Source: Gordionus sp. m RMFG-2023
Taxonomy: Eukaryota; Nematomorpha; Gordioida; Chordodea; Parachordodidae
Assembly: GCF_954871325.1 (NCBI RefSeq)
Contig: NC_088777.1
Span: forward strand, 20,437,366 to 20,501,365
DNA length: 64,000 bases
Direction of reading: 5' to 3'
Of this stretch, positions 24,501-39,500 are shown piece by piece (the stretch's first letter is position 1; each line of letters starts with the position of its first letter). Position numbers and translations under genes: made by a program. The notes beneath the pieces were generated by a model that was not told the DNA's origin, did no database searches, and saw nothing but the letters and a program-made list of their open reading frames with translations.

Positions 24501-27500
24501 ATAAGATTATTCAGAAAAAATAAAATGATTATCAAGTAAACAAATCTAAAAATATATAATAAATTAAGCACATATCTCAAAAAAAAGGTTGAAAAACCAA
24601 AAAAACTATCTATAGCGCTATCAATCATATTTTAAAATCAATAAATAATATATTTTCGCTAATTTTAAAATAAATTTTTATTTTATTTGATGATGAAAAT
24701 AGAATTTAAAAAAAAACAACTGCTGAAGAAGAATCTAACTTAAAAAAAAATAATATTAAAAAACATTATTTATTTTATTTGTTTTTCTATATCTTTACCA
24801 AAAATTTTGATAATTATTATTTTTTAAATTTAAAAAAATAATATTTATTAATGTTTTATAAGAAAATTTGTATAATTTTTTACTTAATCGAATATCGATT
24901 TTTTTAAAGATAAACAATGTTTCATTTAATATCGAAAAATTTTAAAAATTCGAAATTATGAACTAAATAAAAAAAATGCGGTGCTTTTAGTGTACTATTC
25001 TCGGTGAACTTGGAATTTTATAAAATTCTGGCCAAAATTCTTACAATTACTTTTATAAGTAGTGCAATTTGCCAAATTCCTAAAAAAACATCTCTGCTCA
25101 ATCCACAAGTAAAATTTTCTCAATTTTTAAGCATCAATACTTAGGCTACTGCGCAAACGTTTAAAAACGGCTAATCCAATATTTTGGCGAAAAAAATACG
25201 CAAGCTTTAAGATTTCATTAATAGATGTTCAAATATTTCTGCCATATATGAGCAAAATCTCCATGCATAATATTTTTGGCTAAAATTTTGGGCTAGTTGT
25301 TTAAACGCTACTACCATGATCAATCACATAGTTATTTGCATCAAATAAAATAAAAATATTGCCATAAATTAAAGAAACGAGTTAATTTCAAATGTAAATT
25401 ATTTATTATAATGACCATCTTTTAATGTGATATAGGAATTTATTGATAATGGCAAGGTTGAAGGCATCCTTTCATTTTTAAATAGTCTAATTGTCATTGT
25501 TGATGTTTTCTTTGTTTTTTTTAAATGTAATTTTTCGCTGAAATCAAAAAGAACTCATATTTAAACTATAGAATTAATGATTTGTAGTCCGGAATTCGGA
25601 TTTTGAAAGCTTTTTTATATTTAAAATATTACGGTGTATTTTATAGGATAGCGATAAGTATTCTTTAAAAAACTGGTAGAATTATATCGTCGTATTTATT
25701 TTGTTTTGTGGATTGTATTTAAAATGCTTCTTTTTTGAAGTTAATCCAAATATTAAACAAGGTCCTTTAATATTTATTTCTAATATGATATTTTTTTTTT
25801 ATAAAAGCAAGTTTATATATATTTTTTTAAAGAGCTCTCTAATAGCCAAAAATACGATATTTGTAATATTATAAATAGTGGAAACGTAAGATTTAACAGA
25901 GGTCAATTTTTTAGGCCCGATTGGGACCGGGAATAATGTTTACTAACATGTTTCAAAGGTAAATTCAAAATAATAGCAGCAAATGTGTTAATCAACTAGA
26001 TAATTGATTGTTTTCAAAAACAAGGCTGCCCTGGTGAAAAGAAATTTCAAGTCCTGTCCTAGTGTATGTTTTAGCCCGATCCTGCCAAAATTTCTAAAAT
26101 CATTTAATTTTTCTGCCAACTCTATGCTGAATCGGATAGGCTGGGCCAAGTTACGGGCTGCGTATGCACGCCATTTTTTCAAAAACATATAAAAACACTA
26201 ATTTTATTGTCTTATATCCAGACATCTCTTTTTCTAAAGCAACTCTAAGGGTGTGTTCCTTTTTAAGTATCTAGCTATTCTGAATAGTGATATTTATATT
26301 TAAAAACAGAAATAAATGCACCTTTAGCTTATTTTAAGATATCATCTACCTTATGTCAACATCTAATATAAAAAACCCAAAAATTGATTTTTTAAATAGA
26401 ATTCAAAATTTAAGAACAGTCATTCAGCTAGGACATGACATAAGGGGCTGATTATAACGCACATGCGATTATAATTTTTATTTATGCTGATAGTTATTTA
26501 ATTCATTGATGATGATTTATATTTTTGCCTGCAATATAAACTTTATTAATAATTTAATAAAAATTAATCGTTATACCACCTAAAATATAAACTTTCCTAT
26601 ATTTAATTTGAAGAACCCTTTTAGCGTAATAATATATTGCGTTGAACTTTATTGTTTTTTGCGTTTATAATCAACCCAGGGAGGAGGTAAATATTTTAAA
26701 GTCAAACATTTTAAACATTATCATCTATAAAAATTAAAAAAATTAAATATATTTTTTAAATTATGTATCATATAACAATATTTACCTCATTCACTTATAT
26801 TTCCTATTTCCACCAATATTTATAGTAAAATTTAACTAATCATTATTTTAAGTGATATTCAAACAAATTAAAAGCAACAAAGATACTCCCAATATATAGA
26901 ATATAATACACTTTTTAAGGGAAAAATTTATTTTAGATAAGTATCATTTTATCTCTCTTTTTTCAAGCAATTGTGTATATTGCCAGGGAAAGATCGCAAA
27001 TGACTGATATTTATATTATATAAAAGACTATATTAAATTACAAATGGAACAGGAAATAATGAAATTGCCACAGATTGAAAGTGTGGTGATTCAAACTAAC
27101 GTCTTTACGACAAATCGGAAGATAAGATAATTTGAAAAGTTACTATAATGGATTTCATATTCGCTGAAAAAACCAAAATGCCGAATAGGTATATTTTATT
27201 AAAAACCAAGGACGTGGAAAAAATTTATATACCCTGACCGAAAATTTTTTGAGGAAACCAAGGAAATTTTTTTTTTAAAAAATTCTGAGCCCTGAAAATA
27301 AAAATCCGGGCTGGGCCTGGCCGGAATTTTTTTTAAAAAAATCTGGGAGTGCAAATGGTACTTCTTCAGGTCTTGATTAAATAGCATCGTAATTTATCCA
27401 TAATTGCTATTTTACCTATATAAATTTGGGTTCGAATCAAGCAAAGACCGGGTTTTTTCTGAAGTTAATTAGGTGGTTTTTGCTACGGGGTATGATATAT

Positions 27501-30500
27501 AGAATTTCTGAAGCGTCCGCCTCATTCCTTTAATATATGTAAAATGGAAATGAGTTTTTATTACAATTGGTCGTTGTTTAGCAAATTAGTATATGCTTAT
27601 TAACGCTATTTTATGTAGATTATCAATTAATCCAAACAAAAGAGGCATGAAGAATATAATTTTCTGTTATGAAAAATAAACTTTATTTTTTTTTACTTTT
27701 TATGATAATATGAAAACATAAAAATCAGCGAATATTAAATGTCAATTCAATTTATTTAAAATTAAATTAAACTACCCCTTTTTGTTTATTTTTCTATCAA
27801 TTTTGTATTTTTATTGGTTCTATAAAAGACAATTAATTCTCTGTATACAATTACAATTCATTCATATTAATTAAAATTCTTGGGGTTAGTAGAATTTATT
27901 TTAGCCCTTTCCGAAACTAGGACACGCCATAGCCCATGAGTCAAGGGATAGACTCCTCTTTGATCTTTATGTTGATACATTTACATTTATTTCCTTTTTA
28001 CCGTCGTAAGGATATACGAACCTCATCATAGATTTCCACCTAGGGATTATTTTTATTTGACAAATTAAAAAAATGCCCTATTTTTGTTGTTCTAAGCGTT
28101 TATCGAATAGTTAACGTAAAGTTAAAGTACAAATTATTCGCCAGTGTATTTTTGTTTTTATTTAATTTTAAGGTCTATTAGGTATAACTAAGTTTCAGTT
28201 ACTCCAGTAATAACAACCGTCTTCGATTCCCTAACCTTCTAAAATTCAGTTGGACCTGACTTTGAGGCACTCATTCGCCGGGCCCTGTTTTATAACATAC
28301 GAGAAATTATGATTTGAACTTTAAATAATATTCAATTTTTATATGCAAAATTGATTAAATTTTTAATTCATACACTAGCTCCATGCGGAAGCTCGCCTTT
28401 CCTGGGGTATGGTAATTCGTTTTAAAAAATATTTCTTAGAAAAAAAAAATTTTGTATAAGCATTATATATATATTTATAATTATAAATAAAACTAATTAA
28501 AAGAAATAGAATAAAATATGACAAGTATACTTTTAATTTGATTAAACTTTGCTTTTTGAGGCTCGATTAGATTGCATAATAACAAATTTTGAAGTAATTA
28601 TCTGCTATGGGGTAATATATTATTTTGAAGGACCAGTTCACCAAAGCCGATCGCTTAGTAATTGAGGTCCTGACTTCTACCAGCATAATTTTTTTATCAC
28701 TTTCTTTTTCTCTCTTTATTTTTTTGCTTTTCTCCCTTTTTCTATATTTTCATTTCTAGACTCTCTTCTTTTCGTTAAAGAAATGCCAAATTTGACCTAG
28801 CTGAGTTTTTTTAAAATCAGAGGTTACATGTCAATACCACGAAACCTTTTCAGATATTTACGGAAATGTCTTTTCATGATAATCGACATTCGCGATGTCA
28901 TCTTTTAGCCAAAAAATGGTGTGTAAGAAAAATCATGTACTAAAATTAAATTTACAAAAAATATTCGATATTGTCTTCTTTTTTTCATATTTATAATTTT
29001 TAGCAGTTGTTTACAATATTTCAATTTTTTTTCCAATTTCAAATTTAAATTAAAGTTCACTTATGAAAAAAATAACATGGTATGCATTGAGATGGGTTTG
29101 ACATGGGATTCCGAGTATCATATTATATAAAACTTTGAATTTATAAAAATAAATAACATGGGCGTTGAGATGGGTTTGATAAGGGATTCCGAAAATCATA
29201 TAAAAACTTTGAATTTAAAAAAAAATAAAATAAATATTATATTAGAATTAGATATTTATGTAATTCTATTTTAGTTGGTATTTGTTTACTAAGAAATTCA
29301 CAATTTGTTAAGAAATTCACATATTTAGATATGAGGGCAATTTAGATAAATTTATTCAAATTTTTCACAATCAGTGATAAATATAAACATTTTCTTTTCT
29401 TTTTTTAAATTTTGTGATAAATTGGTATCAATTAAATTTGGTGAAGGTGTTTTAAAAAGCGTTTATTTATATAATTTCAGAAATATATGATAAATTTTAA
29501 AAAAACTTTTTTTTATTCCAAGGTTAAAATAAGTAGTTCGTCATAACTATTAAGTATTTATTGATGATTATTATTTCTCTTGAAATAATTAATATATTAT
29601 TTTAAATATAGTATATACAATTAATAATATCCATACTATGATCTGGGCTAACTACGAGGAGCAGCATTGGAGATAGTCCACACAACAAATATAAAACAGG
29701 ACCCTTATACAAATTTTTAATTTTTTATACAAGTTATATACTATAAAAATTATTGCATTGACATTATATGCCTTTCGAACCTGGTATAACAATAAAAGTT
29801 TAATTTTATTCAAGAATAATTTTCAATTGTCTTAGGTTAGGGCTGGTTTAAACTATACAAATAAATCATTAATTTCAACATGCCATTTAGGTTGGGCGAT
29901 AAATGTCTAGTCAATGCAGGGTATTTTGACATCTAATTATTATTATTTTCTAGGATTCTCCGATATCTTATGAATATTCATTTAAGCCCGATCCGATAAC
30001 TGATACCGTCAGATAGATTAACTTTACTATTTTTCTTTGTTTAAACCAGATAAAGAAGAGTTTCTAAGCAAAAAATAACTAACTGTAATATTTTGAAATT
30101 GTTCATTTCTCGACCATTTTTACTACGTTTTCTTTTAAAAATATTTTGTAAAATCTACAAATAAATTGAATTTTAGTTTCATTTATTCATTTTTCATGAA
30201 CAAAAACAATGAAGAAATCGGATTGACTTTTTGAAAATATCGCCTGAACCAATATTTTTTAAACGGTAAATATTGGCCTCGATCTGATAATTAATACCTG
30301 TACAGTCCTATTATTTTGCACTCAAAAATATTGTTTATAAAGAATGACATAGTATTTTTTTTGGAAGAAGATGCCATAAGGGGTAGGGTGAAACATGCAA
30401 ATTTTCTAAGGGAGAATTCCCCTCTGCATAGCTGTACCACGATTCGGAGGGCATTGGTAAAATATTTGTTTTAGCCCAGTCAAAATATATTGGATCGAAA

Positions 30501-33500
30501 AATTTTATTGAAAATTTTTATGGATAAATATTTTCGATTTTCTTAATATATAGTTGTTTCACTTTGATAAATTTTCGTAAATATAATATTTTAAATTCAA
30601 ATATTTGCATTGCATACTTTAATTAAAGTAAACAAACATTTAACTTAAATTTTATATGCTTAATTAGCTACATCATTTCGTATTATAATAATTGAATCTT
30701 TCAATATAAAATTTGCCTATTGTAACACTTTCAATTATAATTAATTTAAATTATATAAAAATTAACAGTTTTATAAACTTTTCCTATTTATGTTAAATAG
30801 TTATTAATTTTATCAGATACCTTTAGACAAGTCGGAATTTATGGCCCGGCCCGGATTTTATACCGGCCTATTCTGGATATTATGGCCCCACTCGAGTATT
30901 TTTAAATTTTAGTGCAGCAATTCTATATCTTAATTTGAACATGTTAAAATATTTTATATTCAAATGCAAAATATTTTTTTTAAGCTAATCTATCTAAATA
31001 TAAAAAACAGATTTTTAAAAATAAAACATAAATTTCTTTATCAACTTACCATTCTCTTGGTTCGGATATAAAATAGTTATATAAACTCTAAATTTAAGAC
31101 GATTGTTATAAGAGGTCTGCAAAATCCGACCCAACACATTGGTTCAAGTAGTCGTCATTATTTACTATATTGGGTAATTTTTTTCAGATGGGTTTGGAAA
31201 TTTTATTTTTTTTTATTCTGAATTTAAACAGTGGTATCAATAAATCATGGTCAGATTGTAAATTATTTTATAATTTTTTTCATTTTAGATTATTTCTTAT
31301 AACATAATATACTTTAAAAAAAGATCAGTGAAGTTGGCCCGGCCCCACCACTTTTGATTTTTGATGGTTTATCTATTGGACCCATATGTACCCTATATGC
31401 ACCGATTTGTACCGTTTTCAGTTTGATTTGTACCATCACCGTTTTTGAGATATTCAAAGAATAAAAGGATGAGCCCAACTTCACAATAGCCCCGCTATAT
31501 TTAAATTTACAAATAAAATGTATATAGATCTATAGAGAATAATTTGTACCGATCTTTACCGTTTTCAGTTTGATTTGTACCTTTACCGATTTCCAAATAT
31601 TGACCGCTAAAAATATGGCCACCAAAAAATAAAATCCTTAAAAAAGATTAAAAAATTTATTTTTAATAGCAACTTCCTTCCTAATGATGCTGTAAAATTA
31701 TTTTTATCTTCATTAGTTTTTGCTAAAACTTTAATTTTAAATAGCGTGAATTTAGCCCCACCCTTTTATAATTATCACATTTTTTAAATTTAAAAAACAG
31801 GATTGATTTGTACCCATTTGTACCGTTTTAAACTCGATTTGTACTATTACCGTTTGCAGATATTGACCATTAAAAATATGGCTTTAAAAAAAAACTTTAA
31901 AATAGGTTTGTAAAATTTTTTTAATAGAAAGCGAGAGATAATCTTCTTTCCTTCCTAATGGCATTTAAAAATAATTTTTAACTTCATTAATTTATCCGAA
32001 AATCAAACTTAACTTTCTTTCCTGCCTAATTGCGTTTAAAAATTATATTTAACTTCATTACTTTTCCCGAAAATCAAACTTAACCTTCTTTCCTGACTAA
32101 TGGCGTTTAAAAATTATTTTTAACTTCATTAATTTTTCCGAAAATCAAACTTAAGTTTCTTTCTTGTCTAATGGCGTTTAAAAATAATTTTTAACTCCGA
32201 AAATCAAACTTTGTAATTAATATAACGTGAAATTAGCCCCAACACTTTTGTAATTTTTACATTTTTTTTTAATTTTTAAAATGGGATCGATTTGTACCAT
32301 TACCGTTTTCAAGATATTAATTGTTAAAAATATGGCGCCAAAAATATAAAATCTTTAAAATATTAGGTTAAAAAAAATTTTTTTAATAGAAAGTGATAAC
32401 TTTAAAAAAAACAAATTTTAAAGATATTTTAATTTTAACGTCAAAATTTAGATAGCCATTATCTGGAAAACTGTGATGGCACAAATCAAACTGAAAACGG
32501 TACAAATTGGTATACGGCATGCACATATCCGTCCAATGATAAACATCATAAATCGAAAACGACGGGGCTTAATTCACGGACCAATGTTGCCTCACCATTT
32601 TGTAATTTTAATATTTTTTCAAATGCAGTTTTAAACTCGATTTGTACTATTACCGTTTTCCAGATAGTGACCGTTAAAAATATGGAGCTAAAATATTTTA
32701 AAGATATTTTAAAGAAAGGAAAGAAGGTTCTCTCTATCACTTTCTATTTAAAAATATATTTTAAACCTATTCTAAATATTTTATATTTAGCGCCATATTT
32801 ATAACGGTCAATGTCTGGAAAACGATAATGGTACAAATCGAGTGTAAAACGGTATAAATGGGTATAAATCATGTGCAAATCTTTCGGTTTTAAAAATTTA
32901 AAAATATGAAAATTACAAAATGGTGGGAAAACATTGGTCCATGAAGTTGGTTAAATTATTTTTGATTTTTATGGTTTATTTATTGGACGGATATGTACCC
33001 GCTGTGTATTCAGTTAGATTTGTACCATAACCTTTTCCAGATATTAGCCATTTAAATTTTGACGTTAAAATTAAAATATCGTTAAATTTGGGGTTTTTTA
33101 AGTTAAAAAATATTTAAAGCGTCCTTAGAAAGGAAAAATGGTTCTCTATCACTTTCTATTAAAAAAAAAGATTTGAACCTATTTTGATTTTATATTTTTG
33201 GCGCCATTGTTTTTTTCTGGAAATCGGTAATGGTACAAATCGAGTTTAGAACGGTACAAATGGGTACAAATCGATCCCTTTTTAAAAATTTTAAAAATGT
33301 AAAAATTACAAAATGGTGGGGATAACTTCACATTATATTTTTTAAATTAAAAGTTTGATTTAAGGAAAAATTAATGAAGTTGAAAATTATTTTTAAGGGC
33401 TATTAGGAAGGAAAGAAGGCTATCTATCCCTTTCTATTTAAAAAAAAATTTTACTCTAAAGTTTTTTATTATTTTTAGCGCCATATTTTTAACGGTCAAA

Positions 33501-36500
33501 ATCTGAAAAACGGTAATGGTACAAAAATAGTATTTAAAACGGTACAACGATCCAGTTTTTAAAATTTAAAAAATGTGAAAATTACAAAAGGGTGGGGCTA
33601 ACTTTACGATATATTTAAAAATTAAAGTTTGATTTTAGCAAAAACTAATGAAGATAAAAATAATTTTACATCATCCATAGGAAGAAAAAGGGTTCTCTAT
33701 AATTTGCTATAAAAAATTTTTTTTTTTAATTTGAATTCAATTTTTTGGCGCCATATTTTTAACGGTCAATATCTGGAAATCGGTAGTGGTATAAATCGAA
33801 CTGAAAACAGTACAAATCGTTAGAAATGATTCTCTATCGATCTCTGTACTTCTAATTTGTAATTCAAATATAGCGGGGCTACCATAAAGTTGGCCCCACC
33901 CTTTTATTATTCGTATAATATCTCAAAAACGGTGATGTTACAAATCGAACTGAAAATGGTACAAATCGGTTCATAGCGGGAACATATCCGTCCAATAAAT
34001 AAACCTTCAAAAATCGAAAAAGGTGGGCTTCATGGACCTTAAAAAAATAAATATATTTTAGGATAAATTTTTTTATAAAACTTCGGATCGGGAATATGGA
34101 ATTAATTTTATACGGGTTGGATCGCGAAATAATTTTAAAAATAATTTTCATGTTGCATCGGATCGAGGAAAAAGTTTTATCATTTGTGCCGAAAAAAATT
34201 ATCTCACGGGTCTCTAATTGTTACTACAACATTGTTTTTATCTGTTTTGATGGGATCGAAATGGTTAGATTAATTTTATTTTTTTGCTGAAACGAATTTT
34301 TCTTTTGAATTTAATATTTTTTTTATAATATAAAGAATAATAGCAGAATTAAGGTTGTTTAAAATATAGTTTGTACGACTCTGAACCCAAGCCAAAGTAA
34401 ATATTGGCTTTACTCACACCCGATGAGCCATATGAGCAGACCCATCATAGCTCGATAGTTGACTCATTGAGTCGGTAAAATCTGTTCCACAGGGAAGACA
34501 CCCACCTTTATTTTGGAATATATTCCTCTTCTGTAACATACCAAAAATTAAAAACCCACTTTAAAGACTATAAGGCTATTGCCCTCATCCATGTTATCGT
34601 TTTCCTATTGCTACTCTCATCCTCCAATTGGCATATTTTTAAAATACATATGTGCATATCGCCCCGGCAATAATAATATGGAGTCAATATTAGCACTTAA
34701 TTATGATCGAGAAATGTGTATTCTCCTCTATATACTTCAAAGGAGCGTTTGATAATATAAAGCATGAGGTCTTGTGGTACACCAATGGCAGAGGTTTAAA
34801 ATTGTAGTAATTCTCTGAAATCATTACGACAATCTTTGCTTCCTTCAAATTTAACAATACAACGTCACCACCTTTCAAAATTAGGAGTGAAACGTTGTTT
34901 CCTTTCCCTTTTCAATATTTTTATAAATAAAGTTTTGAAAGATATCCTAGTTTCTGCAGTTATAAGAGCTTGTAATAACTACATCTGAAAAACAGCGTTA
35001 TATGCTGGCGATAGTTATAATCATGAGAAATTTAGAAACATACATCCGGATTTACCTACTTGGGTTTTAGACACAAAGTTTGTCTAGACATAAACAACAA
35101 AAAAACAATAATCCTGCCAGTGAGTCGTGCACCCTCGATTGAAAACATCATAATAGAATCCGAGGACTCGAAGATTAAATATCTCGGCCTCACCCTAGAT
35201 AATAAAGGGAGGAGCAAAGATGAACTTTGGGTTACATGCAGCTTTCAACGAACATGTTAAAATATGGAAATATAGAGATCTAGGGAGATTTCAGCATATA
35301 TCAGTCTAAGAATCTTCAATTCCACTGTTATCCCCATCTTATTGTATGATGGCCAAACCTGGGAAACTAGTAAGAGAGAAAATAAAAAGTTACAGACTAA
35401 TGTCTAAAGATAATAAACGGTATCATCTACCCTAGAATCATTTTTCATTTCTAACCATAAGCTGTAGAAAATATCTACACATTCTCCAAAACATATTACC
35501 TTAAAAAAGAGTATACATTTCTTAGCCAATATAATTAGAAGTGTAAACAGCAACATTGTTCACTATGCTTTTAGCTGGATGAAGCAGTTTATTTATCTCA
35601 ATAACAACAAAAGATCAGAATTGTTAAAATATACTTTTAAAATGGATCTAGATACCGATACAGATGCATCATCTAAAAACGTATCTAGATACAGATACAA
35701 TTTTTATTGTACTTATATAAAGGGTTCGCCGTTATTCTCGAACAGAAACTCTTATTATGAGAGCACAAAATACGGATACAACATTTTATATTTTGTTCTC
35801 ATTCAACTCGAACACCATATAAAAAAATAATAATAAAATGTCAATACCCCTATTTTTATCGTTTCTTTGAGCAAATTCTCATTTAAAAAGATTTTTTACA
35901 TCAAACTTATGTTAATTCATTAAAAGTTAGCAGAAATCTATAAAATTATTTAAAAAAATTCTAAATACATTTATTTGCTTAAAGTATTTTTGTGCATCAA
36001 TGGTTTTGTTTTTAATAATTAATGGGTGTCATGGCTAAGCAAGGATTTATATATTCCTTTACATGATAAGAATATTTACAATCTTGAATTGATATCTATA
36101 TATTTAAATGGGGAATATTTAATCAATATTTATATATATTTTTTTATTATATTAATCTTGGTAATGTTTAATATATATTTATTTAAATTATATGCTCGTA
36201 TGAGATAAAATAAAGTTTGCATTAAAATATTTTTATTTTTAAGATAAAAAGCGTTAAATAAAAGTATATCAAAATGTATCTTAAAATTATCTAAAAACAG
36301 ATACAGATACCTCTAAAATAGGATATAGATACTCTTTATAAAAATGTATCTAGGTACAGATACGACATTTTTATATCTAAATACTTTAACAACTCTGCAG
36401 AAGATTAATAAAGAAGCTACTGAGGTTAAAATCATGATACCTTAGATAATTCTAGCGCTCCTTGGCTTTCCCAAATATAAATATTCCCTCCTAAACCGCG

Positions 36501-39500
36501 ATGATGACTTTTCTCAAACTTTAAACAAAGGTTTCTCTAATGAATCAGCTTCAAACTCACCTATATTCAATATCAAGTGGCCACTTATTCACTTTTCCAA
36601 GATAAAAATCTCAAGTCAATTAGACTTACTCTCATACTTTAAACTTAATATTACCAAATCCCCTCATTTAATAATTCTATAGTTCTTGGGTTTAGGTCAG
36701 CCTATAGACATTTAAATAACCATCTTTGGACAATTATCTATACAGGTGCTTGCAGCCTGCTCACCAACATATAACTTATATTTTTTTTCTCAAATCTTTC
36801 TTTAACATCTAATTAGATGAAATGATGTTCAATCAACGTTAGAGGGCGTAGCCCTTTATTTCTTATCACGTAAAATTATGTCAAATTCATTTTGCAGCTG
36901 ACAATTTGAACATTTACCCTAAACTAAATGATGCAATTTCAAACATATTAGCGAAATTTTCAATTTTTTTTGATATTATTCAAAAAATATACATATTTTT
37001 AAAGAATTAACTTAAATTATAAATTTGCAAATATAGGCTTTTTAAATAGAAAATTCGGTCCCGGGTCTATATTTTGAAATAAATTTTTATATTTTAAAAT
37101 TTTTGCTGGAAACAAGATGCCAATATTTTTAATTTGTTTGTAGAATGATCAAAAGCTCGTTTATGTTAGTGTAAAAATGTAAAACTATATTTATATATTC
37201 CGCTTTTCCTAGCGTATTTCTATTTAAAACAGGACATTATAAAAATCGTATTTCTTTGCAGTAAGTAATAAAACAGAGCGATATTTTTATATAAATTTGG
37301 GCCGGGTGGATTAATAATTTCATTTTAAGCTTTACGGGACAAATAAAAAAAGAAAAATTGTTCGGAATCTGCGGGCTGGAACAATTAGACCCATGCAGAT
37401 CATTAATTGAACCTTCAGATATTAACATCTTGAAAATGTTAAAAAAATTTGTACCCTTCAAAATGATCATCCAGGATGATTTAATACCACCCGGACCTCT
37501 TATATTTCAATTTTATAAATTAGTTAGAGAAGAACGAGACTCTATAAAAAATAAAATGGAAATTTTAATTTTATTTATTTTGATAGTGTTTTATTCGAAA
37601 ATAGCAAAGTCATTTCAAATTTTCTTTACTGCAATCCATTTTCTTAAATCTAGAAATTGCAATGAAAGTTTAAATATTATGCTCAAAGAGTGAGAAATCA
37701 TTTTTTATTGTTTAAAACTGAAGCTGAGTAAGTGGCTAAAATATGGGGTGTGGACTGTTATTTAAAAGGGGAAGAGTATCAAGAATAGAAATTTGTCTAG
37801 CAAATGTTCAAATAAAAGGTTGATAAGCCAAGATTTAATATTTACATTGCATCTATCGATACAATCAACTAAAACGATTTGCCACAACCTATTGAAAATA
37901 ATATTCATTTTTTAAAACCAACAAAATTTTTTAAATATTTCTAAGCAAACTTTTTAACCAAGCTAACAACGTGATAGTAAAATATAACCATGATTGATCA
38001 ATCATTTCCTGATAAATTTTGAGATTTTATTTAATCAAAAAAATTAAATACTATATGATTTGGCAGAGTTTATCATCATAATTATAGATAGCCGGGGTAA
38101 CATAGTAGGGGAGACCGGGGATGGTTGGGACACTTTTCGTTCAAACCTTAATAATTTTAATATTAGTAGACTAATCTGAATAACTAAAATATTTTCTAAA
38201 TCCCAAAAGTATAGGCTATTTGAAATAATTAATATATATTTTATGAAGATTATATTTTTTTAGAAAATTAAATTTAAAAAAAAAAATTTTTTTTGTCCCA
38301 ACTATGACAGACTCTGTGTACGTTGGGACACACATATGTGATAGTTGGGACACTCGTGAAATAGAGGTCTAAATAAATTTAAAAATTTAAAATCAGTAAT
38401 CCAGTAAGACTAGAGACTATGACACATATGATTTTATTGATAATATTATAATTCATAATCATTAACTATATAAAAAAAATTTTAGCAAAATTTAGGAAAT
38501 TTATTTTGGCGAAAAAAAAATTGTAAAGAAAAAAATGTAAAAAAATTTTTTTTTAATCATAAACATAGTGAAAGATAAGTATTTAATTATTTATTATTCA
38601 CAATACTAAATTAATAATAAAATTATAAAATTGTTTATAAAATGAGCTAAAATGGCGTGTCCCAACTATACTATGACCAACTATGACCGAGCCCACTAAC
38701 TTTATAAATATCATCCAAAATCATATTAATTCATGTTTATTGGTTCTGAAAGTTTGCCAGATTGGAAAATAGGGTAGGCTTTCCTAAAATCTATTTATTA
38801 TGATTTTTGAAGCTTTATTGATAAATATAAACGATAAAGTTTGCAAATATTTTTTATTACTTTTGGTATGCCAAAACACATTTTCTTCTGTAAAAATTAA
38901 AATACTAAATATTTTTCAAATCTTTTTTAGCCAATCATGTATGACAAAATTATCTATGTTAGGCTCAAATTTCCAGTCTTATAAAATAATAGCTCAAATT
39001 ATAATTAGAATGTCCTAACGTTCCCCTCTACTCAATGTACCCCGGTCTCCCCTACTCTTTCTATTTTTCAACTTTACCTGTTACTACAGCCACCGCAACG
39101 TTGTTACTCAATTACAAAATATAATCACCATAGCAGTAGCTCAATGTTTCTAAAAATTTAAAATAGCGTACTATCGCTAACGCTATTTTACAAAAATAGG
39201 TAGCGCGCTATTAGTTACTTTTTACGCTACTTTAGTATGTTTTTTAAAATATTTTTTACTTCCACAAATAAAAAATATTATTAATAATTCAAATATAAAT
39301 AAATATATATTTATTTCTTATTGCATTTTTGTAATAATAACATTTCCATACTGTTATCCGAATAAGCTATGACTAAATAATCGCCAACACTAACAGGCAT
39401 GCAGTAAAAATCATTCATATTAGGTAGGGTTTTTGATCTGGCTAGGGTTAGTCTGAAATTATAATAGTAATAGTTAGAATAAAAATTATGTAGGGGATAA

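Larger units (their letters stand above)
31110..34216. mobile_element. GGCCCG hAT MITE split by a 2.7-kb insertion
   Basis: The left part, starting AAGAGGTCTGCAAAATCCGA, is at 31110-31322; the right part, ending CACGGGTCTCTA, is at 34039-34216. The outer flanks are ATTGTTAT (31102-31109) and ATTGTTAC (34217-34224), 7 of 8. Without the insertion its length is about 390 bp, in line with other copies. Both halves of the insertion flank are discussed under 31323-34038. Confidence 0.75.

Noticed and set aside
30838-31109. Start of the split GGCCCG MITE placed at 30838
   Set aside because: The 8-bp flank match ATTGTTAT/ATTGTTAC places the left end at 31110; the 30838 piece is a separate fragment.
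36026-36208. 60-codon hydrophobic frame
   Set aside because: It lies inside a hAT non-autonomous element and is not preserved in the sister copy at 49.2-49.4 kb.
36455-36640. Possible fragment of a protein-coding element
   Set aside because: No motif matched a known family and stops are frequent; the signal is too weak to call.
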